In this document: positions 32,886 through 40,381 of the stretch, one piece after another | Layout of the letters: each line of letters starts with the position of its first letter | Numbering within the stretch: the first letter of the stretch is position 1 | Source of the DNA: Progne subis subis | Taxonomy: Eukaryota > Chordata > Aves > Passeriformes > Hirundinidae | Length of the DNA: 64,000 nt | Direction: 5' to 3' | NCBI GenBank assembly: GCA_022316685.1 | Contig: JAKJHU010000360.1 | Span: forward strand, 62,001-126,000 | Notes under the pieces: generated by a model | Told to the model about the DNA's origin: nothing | The model's database searches: none | The model's input: only the letters and a program-made list of their open reading frames with translations | Program-made: the position numbers and the translations under genes

Positions 32886-33506
32886 TCTCCCCCGTTCTTA
32901 TTAGCAACTAAAACGCTAGACACTGTCTTACTCATTACTTTTTGCACACACTGAAGTATGCAGGGAACCTCTACTAAAACTACAATTACTGCTATTAGAA
33001 CAATCAAACCTATCTTACAAAGTTCCTTTAGCCAAGGTGCAAAGCTCAAACCATCAAACAAATTGTCCAGCCAAGATGGGTCATCTATTGTAATTTGGCC
33101 AGCTAAATCTCTCAATTCTTGCAATTGTTTATGAATGGAAACAGAGTGATCGGATAAATTCATTCATCACAAACCTTCAAAATCCTCACAACCATGTCCA
33201 TGTGCCAGAAGAAGGTAATCAATAGCAGCTCTGTTTTTTAAAATGGCATGTCTGATTGCTTCTTCATCTGTCAGCAAGTCACTGATCATAGTAGAGGTGG
33301 CATTTACTTCTTTGCTGAGCCAGCATCCAAACTTGTTCAGTTAGGGCAATTGAATAGCTTAGCTGAGGCAGGAAAATGCTAGCAGCAATTGACTCCCCTG
33401 AGTTCCAAGGATGGAAATTACTATCACAGTTGCTCTCATATTCATGTCCCCAGGAGGATCTAATCCTTCTGCTTTTCTTTTTGACTGCTTTTTTGACACT
33501 GGGAGC
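32825..33506 (-). pseudogene. env: Env remnant of the second ERV: leader joined to TM ectodomain and anchor
   Basis: Read on the minus strand, a leader-like frame (33,359-33,559; MNMRATVIVIS) is followed within about 20 bases by a heptad region (EQVWMLAQQ) and AIDYLLLAHGHGCEDFEGL. Most of the surface unit, the cleavage site and the fusion peptide are therefore missing. The disulphide motif is broken in an unusual way: the codons expected to be CC read TGA TGA. The frame then resumes at 33,163 with the pre-anchor helix, the membrane anchor (IGLIVLIAVIVVLVEVPCIL) and a tail that runs into the LTR. The remnant is cut on its 5' side by the LTR of the third ERV. Confidence 0.7.
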
Positions 33507-33799
33507 TGCTGCCTCCGTTGAGGCGTAGCGACCTGTTTCGGGAACAACACGGCAGCCACACCCAGGCTGCTCGGGCCATCAACTCACAGACACCAGTGTG
33601 GTGGACGGCAAATGGCATTTATTAACTGGTTACATGGAGTTATAAAACCACTGTTTGCTACATCACATCCATCTGCTTACGTTACAAGTTACGTGTTGCT
33701 TAGCTTATCAGGGACACTAAACAACTCAGTGTTGAGGGAGGGGTTCTGTCTGCCCGTACAACGCGATATCTTCCGACCGCCTGTCCCTAATCTCCCACA
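33507..33799 (-). repeat. 3' LTR of the third ERV
   Basis: 293 bp, TGTGGGAGA...GGCAGCA on the minus strand. Poly(A) signal at 33,618-33,623 (TTTATT on the plus strand). By eye it differs from the 5' LTR at 18 positions with no indel (about 6%). Confidence 0.9.
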
Positions 33800-33812
33800 T
33801 CTCCCCCCCCCC
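33800..33812 (-). other. Polypurine tract of the third ERV
   Basis: GGGGGGGGGGAGA-type purine run on the minus strand directly upstream of the 3' LTR, the primer for plus-strand DNA synthesis. Confidence 0.75.
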
Positions 33813-33950
33813 CATGATTAAGTAAAACACCTATAAAAGTATAAAAGTTATAAAGTTATAAAAGTTATAAAAGTTATAAAAAATGCAAAAGCTGTTAAAG
33901 TTAGTATAATATGATACAAAGTGATACAACATGTTAGTAATAAATGCACT

Positions 33951-35204
33951 TCATGGTAATTGCAGGCGTTCGACAAATAGGATGTCGACTTTCTCTAAAC
34001 GGCTTCGAACAAATGACACTAACCTGTTCAAAATGCAAGGCCCAAAAATCAATACCAAGAGTATCATGGTAAGAGGGCCTATTAGGGTGGAAACAAGGGT
34101 GGCTAGCCATGGGGACTGATTGAACCATGACTCAAACCATCCCTGTTGGGCCTCTCTCTCTCTCTTTCTCTGGGCCAGTCTTTCTCTCAGTTCGGCCATG
34201 GAGTCTCGCACGACTCCGGTATGGTCTGCATAAAAACAGCATTCTTCTCTCAAGGCGGCACACAGGCCTCCTTGCTGCATGAGCAAGAGGTCCAGTCCTT
34301 GCCTGTTCTGTAGGACGACTTCTGAAAGCGAGGAGGTAGATTCCTCCAGAGAGGAGATGGATTTTTCAATTCCTAACAAGTCCTCATCAATCGTCATTTG
34401 CAGCTGAGAAAGTCCTTGGTGTTGGGTCACGAGAGCTGAAACACCTGTGGCTGTACCGGCAGATCCTAGGCCAAGGAGCATTGCAATGGTTATACCTGTT
34501 ATTACTTCTCTTTTGTAGAGCTGGATGGTTTCTTCTAAAAAGTGATACATTTCCTCTTCTTGGTGATACAGGACTCTAGGAACAATCAGAACTTGGACAC
34601 AAAAGTCAGCAAGGTTATTGAATTTACCAAGGTACACACAGGGGGTTATTCCAGATTGTTGGCAAACCCACATTCCTGGTACGAATGGGACTGCCCACTT
34701 ATCAGTCTTTTGGCTAGGTTGGATGAACTCAGCACAAATGTTTCCCATCTGCTTTGCTAAGGTTACATTGCCAAAGCACTTGCCTCGGCCTGTGACTTGA
34801 CTCAAGGTAATTTCCCTCCGCGGGGTGTCCCATCTACAGTTGTGTGGATTATCTGCTGCAGAATATTCAAAAGGAACATCAAGAGCGACACCCTCATAGA
34901 AAGGAGGTTCTGCATTATAACATAACCAGCATGATTTTGTAAAGTTTGGATTGGATTGGTTCAACGACAAAAAGGTAGCACTTAATACACTAAGAAATGG
35001 ATTGTAAGGATCTGACTTAGGTTCTTGGTAGATAGCTAAAGGACTGAATGAGGAGGAGGTGCCAGGTGTGGCCTCTCTCCTGTGTCTGCGTGCTGTGAGA
35101 ATCTGATAGGGTCTAATTGATTGGGGTACTGAAGGTAGGAGTCTGATAATTTGCACGCTCGCCCAATTTAAATGCCTGGCTGCATTTAAAGCATGCCATT
35201 TCAC
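33951..35204 (-). CDS. env: Env of the third ERV, open frame of 417 codons, 5' truncated
   Basis: The frame is open over the C-terminal surface unit and the complete transmembrane subunit of a gamma-type envelope protein. Seen in it: the CWLC isomerase-like motif (residues 92-95), a basic cleavage site ending KR (231-232), a Gly/Ala-rich fusion peptide (about 236-256), heptad repeats, the CX6CC motif (315-323) and a membrane anchor (about 366-396). The N-terminal part of the surface unit and the signal peptide are absent. The first 15-20 codons come from gag DNA read in another frame, because a deletion joined gag to env here. No stop interrupts 417 codons, which is notable beside the damaged gag, but without a signal peptide normal membrane delivery is doubtful. 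Confidence 0.8.
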   Translation of the reverse strand: MKWHALNAARHLNWASVQIIRLLPSVPQSIRPYQILTARRHRREATPGTSSSFSPLAIYQEPKSDPYNPFLSVLSATFLSLNQSNPNFTKSCWLCYNAEPPFYEGVALDVPFEYSAADNPHNCRWDTPRREITLSQVTGRGKCFGNVTLAKQMGNICAEFIQPSQKTDKWAVPFVPGMWVCQQSGITPCVYLGKFNNLADFCVQVLIVPRVLYHQEEEMYHFLEETIQLYKREVITGITIAMLLGLGSAGTATGVSALVTQHQGLSQLQMTIDEDLLGIEKSISSLEESTSSLSEVVLQNRQGLDLLLMQQGGLCAALREECCFYADHTGVVRDSMAELRERLAQRKREREAQQGWFESWFNQSPWLATLVSTLIGPLTMILLVLIFGPCILNRLVSFVRSRLEKVDILFVERLQLP

Positions 35205-37174
35205 TAGTTATTGCAGGACGGACGGCTGCTTGGATTGGGGCAAAATGTTCCTCTTTTGCAACATGCCTGATCATGTCTGCGAGGTTGGACCCGGGTGGTA
35301 ATGATCTTAAAATGTCCTTAGTGGCTGAATTGCATTGCTGGCGCAAGCACTCTGCTAACACAGGACCCTTTGCCTCTGAAGGCAAAGCTGAGGAGTCAAG
35401 TGATGCTTGGAGCCGATCTACAAATTGTGTAAAACTCTCACTCTCACTTTGCTTTATTGTGGACCATGATGATGGTTTAGCAATGACCATGGAAGCAGAG
35501 CAGATAGCTTCCCTGGCAGCACGGGTAGTTGTCATGACCTCGTGGGCCCGTAGGCCCTCGACTTGTGCCTGGGGGGTGATCATGGTTGGGTCTGTGCCCA
35601 TGAGCCGCTGCAGGCTGGAGCCATATAGAGGATGATCCGGACCAGTGACCAGAGCTAGTTGCTTTGCACAATTGTCCTCCCACTCTTGTTTAAAAACTAT
35701 CATCCCTGCCCCATCAAAAATCAATCTGCAGGTTTGCTTTATGTCAAATGGGAGCATGTCATCCCCTCCAAAAACTCTATCAATGAGAGTAGAAACCATA
35801 GCTGAATTGATCCCTCTGTCAGTGATTGCTTTAACAATTGCTTGAACATCCTTAGGATTTACTGGGGAGTATGTTCTCTGGTTTCCACCTGCCCCCCCCA
35901 CTCGGACTGGAAAAGCCAGTGTGGCTGACGGACCCCAATCGGCACATGCAATTTTTATTTTCCTCCAGTCTGTGAGAGGAGTTCGTTCTTTTTCTGACAT
36001 TCCCTCAACCCGAGTAGAAACATTGTTGTTACTGATTTTATATACTGTTACTTCTTCTTTGTCGGAGTCAGAGCCAGAGCCGGCAGCGGAGGACTGGCTG
36101 TCACAGTCCCAGCTGGAGTCCGATTCAGAGCCGGAAGTCGACTGACTGGCTGCTTCCGGGCTCTGGACCCTTTTGGTCGGGCTCCGACCCCGCCCCTTTC
36201 CCTCAGGGCTGGGCCGTCCCTTCCCTCTTGGCCCCGCCCCTTTCCCTCAGGGCTGGGCCGTCCCTTCCCTCTTGGCCCCGCCCCTTTCCCTCAGGGCTGA
36301 GCTGCCCCTTTTTTCCCCTTTTTAAACTGTGTTCCTTTAAAGAATGTCCTATTTGGCAAGCGTTCCGACTAGCCTTTAATTCCCTCTTTCTTCTGTTTGC
36401 GTGTGCCCGCGCTATCAAACAAGCTGTTGGCAGCAGGCACACTGTGTAAAAAACTTTCTTTGTTTGCTGGTTCTTGGTTGTCTGCCAAATATTCTGATTT
36501 AGTTACATTCTTATTTTCTCCCAGCGATTCAATGCAATCTCCTGCTGTATAGGGTGGAGGTCCCCCCTCAGCCCCTTCTACCAGCGACCCCCCAGCAGAA
36601 TTTTTGGCAATATTCCTAGCTTCCTCAGTTAATTGATCATAAAACAATTTTGCCTGATTTTTTTCTTTAGCAGCTAACTCTGGACTTGAAGGCTTTGAAG
36701 GAAGATTTTGTTCCTGCAAGCCTCCGCAGTCATTAGGACAAACTTTATCAGCAGTCTGAACAGACTCATTGTCTTTCAGACCGCATTTTCCTACACTCTG
36801 ATAATCCCCTTTAAAATTTTCCTCTGAAAAAGTTTCCTCTAAAACAGTTTGCGTTGCAGCTCCTACACCGAGCTGCGGCGTAAATTTTAGACAATTCTGT
36901 GCAGCTTTCCAGGTCTCTTGTTCCTGCAAAGCCTTCTGCAAGGATTGCACAACCCTCCCCCATGACTTAAGATACTTTGCCGACCCTGAAAGCATAGTTT
37001 CCTCGGCTAAAGCTTTCGTACAGCGATCCCAAATATCTGGGTGGAGAATTTCCACTGACGATCGATGATAGTAAGTTGCAAAAGCCTCGTCACTGCGAGG
37101 GTAAAATCTTTTGCTTTACAATCAATTCCACACTTTTTATGAATCTGAGATACGATCTTCATGAGAGATTCCAT
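35113..37174 (-). pseudogene. gag: Gag of the third ERV, broken in the matrix and linker regions
   Basis: The start codon is at 37,172-37,174, about 107 bases inside the primer-binding site. The matrix region begins MESLMKIVSQ and shifts frame before 37,055, where the next open piece (37,055-36,369) continues. That piece contains the PPPY late motif (36,549-36,560). A stop and a 44-bp tandem repeat separate it from the capsid frame (36,000-35,113, 295 codons). The capsid frame has a major-homology-like region near FTQFVDRLQASLD and ends in the first half of a zinc knuckle (CFKC), where env sequence is joined. At least two frame breaks make normal Gag impossible. Confidence 0.8.
36188..36300 (-). 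repeat. 44-bp tandem repeat in gag, 2.6 copies
   Basis: The GC-rich unit starting CCCCGCCCCTTTCCCTCAGG begins at 36,188, 36,232 and 36,276. The unit length is not a multiple of three, so each copy changes the reading frame of gag. Confidence 0.9.
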
Positions 37175-37280
37175 CCTTCTCCCACGGGTCCTGAGGCGTC
37201 CCCCTCGCCAAGCTGGCCCCGCCGCTCGGCCGTCGTTCACCCGTCCAGGCAACTCCCATTCTCCCGGGCGATGTTCCCAG

Positions 37281-37294
37281 GGGTTTCGGCACCA
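37281..37294 (-). other. Primer-binding site, tRNA-Phe type
   Basis: On the minus strand TGGTGCCGAAACCC lies two bases inside the 5' LTR. It is complementary to the 3' end of vertebrate tRNA-Phe (GGGTTTCGGCACCA). Confidence 0.8.
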
Positions 37295-37296
37295 CT

Positions 37297-37589
37297 TGCT
37301 GCCTCCGCTGAGGCGTAGCGACCTGGTTCGGGAACAACACGGCAGCCACAGCCAGGCTGCTCGGGCCACCAGCTCACAGACACCAATGTGGTGGACGGCT
37401 AATGGCATTTATTAACTGATTACATGGAGTTACAAAACCTCTGTTTGCTACATCATATCCGTCTGCTTACGTTGCAAGTTATGTGTTGCTTACCTTATCA
37501 GGGACACTAAACAACTAAGTGTTGAGGGAGGGGTTCTGTCTGCCCGTACAACGCGATATCTTCCGACCGTCTGTCCCTACTCTCCCACA
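37297..37589 (-). repeat. 5' LTR of the third ERV
   Basis: 293 bp with TG...CA ends, same length as the 3' LTR. Poly(A) signal at 37,408-37,413. It directly abuts arm DNA at 37,590 (GGGCTGTGACCCCC), which also occurs at about 41,528. Confidence 0.9.
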
Positions 37590-38710
37590 GGGCTGTGACC
37601 CCCCACTGCCACCAAAGGCTACGGCGGCTGCCTTGCCGGCACGGTGGGCTGTGGAGCACACTTTGGGGAGCAGAGGGGACACAAGGCAGGCCTCCACTGA
37701 AGGGCTAGCCTGTGTGGGAAGAGCGGGCCGAGTGAAGGGACGCAGGACGCTGCGAGTGGGGCACTTGAAAGCAACAGCTGAGGACAGCAGAATGGCCAAA
37801 GAGAGCAGAAGAACTTGTTGCACATGAGAAGTGGGGGCTGAAGGTGTGTGCTGGCCTTTTGCCGGTGCCTCAGAGGGACGGGCAACCTGAGCACGTGAAG
37901 CAATGGGAAACAAAGACACGCAGAGCTCCTTATGTGTCCAGGAGAACATGTGTCTGTTGCTGCGTGGGCAGCTGTGTGAGCTGCTGCCATGAGAGCCAGG
38001 GGCTCTGAGGGTAAGCTGTCCCTCTTTCCCTCGAGGGGAAGGACAGCACAGCTGCCGGAGCTGCTTGCCAGGGTGCGTGCGCTTTCATCGCTGCCTTGCA
38101 GCAATGGGTTGGGAGTGGCCAGTGCCCGGAGCCAAGCTGTCCCTCTCCCGCTGTGTGACTCGCAGCAGGCTGGAAGCAGCGCTAGCACGGCCGGCTGCTG
38201 CCCCTGCCTGGCGACAGCAGAGGCTGGCACGGGCAGCCTCTTGCCAGACTGCAGGTGGCCCACGCAGGACTAGGCTTTCCATCGGCAGAGATGCCCAAGG
38301 GATGGGGCCGGGCTCATGCGAGCCGTGGCCATCACTCTGGTGATCCAGCGGCAGCACTAATCCTGCCCACTTACAGCAGCTGGGACTGAGCAGCCAGACA
38401 CGTAGCCTGAGCCTGTGGAATGAAGCTGCTCAGGCAAGGCCAGAGCTGGAGCAGGGATTCCACTCCTGGTTTGGCCAGCACATCAGGCCATGCAAGTGTT
38501 GCAGCAAGTGCAGAGGAGGCCAGCGGGTTGCGAAGGTGAGCAGCTCTCCTGTGGAGACAGCTTGAGAGAGAGTTGGAGCTGCTCAGGCTGGAGAAGAGAA
38601 GGTTGTGGGGAGGCCTCCCAGTGCCTTGCAGTGTGTGCCAGGAGCTCGTAGGGAGTTGCAGAGGCATTCTATGACAGCAATTCTACTGATCGCATAAGGG
38701 GTTGGAGCTG
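37590..38710. other. Inner end of the right arm: spacer DNA upstream of copy C
   Basis: Matches the spacer of the tandem unit (41,530-42,640 same strand; 28,560-29,670 reversed). Copy B has no such DNA on its side: the left arm stops at 32,366 where the second ERV begins. No gene I can support. Confidence 0.55.
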
Positions 38711-38947
38711 TCAGGCAGGTGGGGAGAACTGCCTGGGCATGGGGAACTGCAGCTGCCTTTGTGTCTGCAGGATCTTCTCCGGCATAGCGCAGAGGCTGTT
38801 CCCAGCCAGCAGTTCCACAGCCTTGGGGGAGCCATGGGCTGGGCATTGGTGGCACCTGACATCTTCCTGATGTGGCCCGTGCTCCTGAGAGCGCTTGGCT
38901 GCCACAGCCTGGGCTCCCATTTTCAGTGGCAGGCCTTTCCTGGCCAT
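38711..38947 (-). CDS. Divergent 78-codon ORF upstream of copy C
   Basis: Same frame and length as 28,315-28,551, with a few substitutions (for example CAMPEK for CPVPEK). It starts 188 bases from the copy C start codon on the other strand. Candidate only. Confidence 0.25.
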   Translation of the reverse strand: MARKGLPLKMGAQAVAAKRSQEHGPHQEDVRCHQCPAHGSPKAVELLAGNSLCAMPEKILQTQRQLQFPMPRQFSPPA

Positions 38948-38999
38948 CAGCGCCCTGCTGCCTGAGTGGGTCTTGCTGGCCCTGAGGCAGGCGGTGCTG

Positions 39000-39101
39000 T
39001 GAGGTCACAAATGGCGTGACAGCGGCCTGAGGCTGGGCTGTGATGTCACGCCGTGTGGCGGCCCCAGCATTGTGAGGTCACCGGGCCATCCCTATATAAG
39101 G
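39000..39101 (+). promoter_or_regulatory. Promoter of copy C: TATA box plus three CRE-like octamers
   Basis: TGAGGTCA (39,000-39,007), TGATGTCA (39,041-39,048), TGAGGTCA (39,073-39,080), then CTATATAAGG (39,092-39,101), with ATG at 39,135. The sites sit 135, 94 and 62 bases before the ATG. A further GACGTCA is inside the coding start (near 39,160). Three near-CRE sites before a TATA box and a minimal leader recall CREM-driven spermatid promoters; that role is inference. Confidence 0.65.
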
Positions 39102-39134
39102 CGGGCCGGCCCCACAGCCGCCAGTGCAGTGGCG

Positions 39135-40376
39135 ATGGCACGTGTCGGAGCCGTGAGCGACGTCAGCATCCTGCTGGCTGCACTTGCCCTGCTGCTGGCC
39201 ACGGTGGCTGTCCGCTGGGTCATTGGCCACCGGGCACGGCAGGGCCGGCAGGCCGGGACTCGGAGGCCGCACAAGCAGCTCGGGGGCCGGGCCAGGGGCC
39301 CAGGCAGGAGCCCAGGAACCGCTGTGGCTGCCAGGGCCTCCTGGCCTGGCGCAAGCCCTCTGAAGCGTCCCGATGCTCCCGCCACTTGCCCCAAGGGACC
39401 CGGCAGCTGCGGCCCCTGCCTCAGCGTGGCCAAGGAGCTGCTGGGGCTGATGCTGCTGCTCCGGGCTCACCGTGGGACATGGGCTCCACTTCATCCTGCC
39501 ATGTGGCGGGTGCTGTGGGCGCACCTGCAGCAGCTGGGCAAGCGAGGCCACCTGCCCTGCTGTGCCTCGTCCCGCTGCTCCGGGCTCTTCCGTGCCTCTG
39601 GCTGGCTTATCCCAGCCAGAGGGGCCATTCCTGGCACAGCCTCCGGCCCTTCCAGGAGATTGTGTTGGACACCAAGCATCCCTGGGAGAAGCTCGGCCCG
39701 GCCCAGATCCAGCCTTCCGGGAGCTTCCACCGCCTCTGACGGCCTCCAACCCTGCAAGTCCCTCCCTGCTCTCAACCACCTCCCTCCCTCGCAGAACCTC
39801 CCCAGCGCCGAGACGCCGCCTCCCTCCCAGCAGCTTGCCACAGCCTCCATCCCTGCTGAGAGCCCCCAGCCCTTCAAGATCCTGCGCCTGCCAAGACCCG
39901 TCCCTGGCGTCCAGTTCCTGCCTCCCTCCCACACATTCCCTCCTGGAGGCCTCCAGCCTTCCCGGCCTCTCAGGAAAGCCTCCACGCCTGCGCACCCTCA
40001 GCAAGCGCTGGACAGCTCCTCCTGCTCCCTTCCACATCAACAGCATCCCGTGCACATGGAGAGCCCCGGCGTGTCCCAGGGCACTGACACGGCCAGGGAA
40101 AGCTGGGAAGCACAAACAGGAGCCCAGCTGGAGAAGGAGAGGCATTCCCAGGAGCAGGTGGCTGAGCCACAAACATCCTGCAGCCACCAGTGTCCAGCGC
40201 AGGGCTCCCAGGATGCTGTGCCTGACTCAGGCAGCAACAGCCCCAGCTCGGTGGCACAGACGGCGCCCACGAGACCATGGCGCTTGCGTGGTCTCCAGGA
40301 GGCTGCCCCGAGACGGTCCCCGCAGCCCAGGCAGGTGGTCACAGGCCTCGGAGGGGCCTTCCACCCTAGGTGTTAA
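39135..40376 (+). CDS. Core gene copy C, long form, 413 residues, undamaged
   Basis: The best candidate for a working member of this unrecognised family. Residues 1-9 are short and polar, 10-30 form a membrane helix (SILLAALALLLATVAVRWVIG), 33-60 are Arg/Gly-rich, 84-96 hold three cysteines (CPKGPGSCGPC), and a Leu/Trp-rich helical stretch (about 98-152) ends in HLPCCASSRCSG. From about residue 185 the protein is Pro/Ser/Gln-rich, low in charge and probably disordered. The TAA stop at 40,374-40,376 overlaps the poly(A) signal AATAAA at 40,376-40,381, so the 3' leader is very short too. This compact, intronless-looking gene with a TATA/CRE promoter loosely recalls germline membrane proteins such as SPATA31, but I see no certain homology. 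The antisense strand and one other sense frame are also open in the GC-rich tail. Confidence 0.6.
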   Translation: MARVGAVSDVSILLAALALLLATVAVRWVIGHRARQGRQAGTRRPHKQLGGRARGPGRSPGTAVAARASWPGASPLKRPDAPATCPKGPGSCGPCLSVAKELLGLMLLLRAHRGTWAPLHPAMWRVLWAHLQQLGKRGHLPCCASSRCSGLFRASGWLIPARGAIPGTASGPSRRLCWTPSIPGRSSARPRSSLPGASTASDGLQPCKSLPALNHLPPSQNLPSAETPPPSQQLATASIPAESPQPFKILRLPRPVPGVQFLPPSHTFPPGGLQPSRPLRKASTPAHPQQALDSSSCSLPHQQHPVHMESPGVSQGTDTARESWEAQTGAQLEKERHSQEQVAEPQTSCSHQCPAQGSQDAVPDSGSNSPSSVAQTAPTRPWRLRGLQEAAPRRSPQPRQVVTGLGGAFHPRC

Positions 40377-40381
40377 ATAAA
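40376..40381 (+). terminator. Poly(A) signal of copy C
   Basis: AATAAA overlapping the stop codon. The same arrangement is present at the end of copy B near 30,813-30,818. Confidence 0.65.

Larger units (their letters stand above)
33507..37589 (-). mobile_element. Third ERV: LTR-gag-env-LTR provirus without pol, at the palindrome centre
   Basis: A 4.1-kb provirus on the minus strand with paired 293-bp LTRs, a tRNA-Phe-type primer-binding site, gag, env and a polypurine tract in the right order. All of protease and pol are missing: gag stops inside the first zinc knuckle and env sequence follows. Gag has the alpha/betaretroviral (class II) style with a PPPY late motif; the env is of gammaretroviral type. 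Such gag/env combinations are known in avian ERVs. Outside the LTRs the left flank is the second ERV and the right flank is arm DNA. No target-site duplication is seen, so the flanks have been rearranged. Confidence 0.85.

Noticed and set aside
39078..40187. 369-codon ORF antisense to core copy C
   Set aside because: Mirror of the GC-rich Pro/Ser tail. It lacks a promoter and poly(A) signal on that strand, while the sense strand has both.
39472..40380. 302-codon second sense frame in copy C
   Set aside because: It overlaps the core frame out of phase and its start lies deep in the core coding region; kept only as a note because copy B drifts into this frame.
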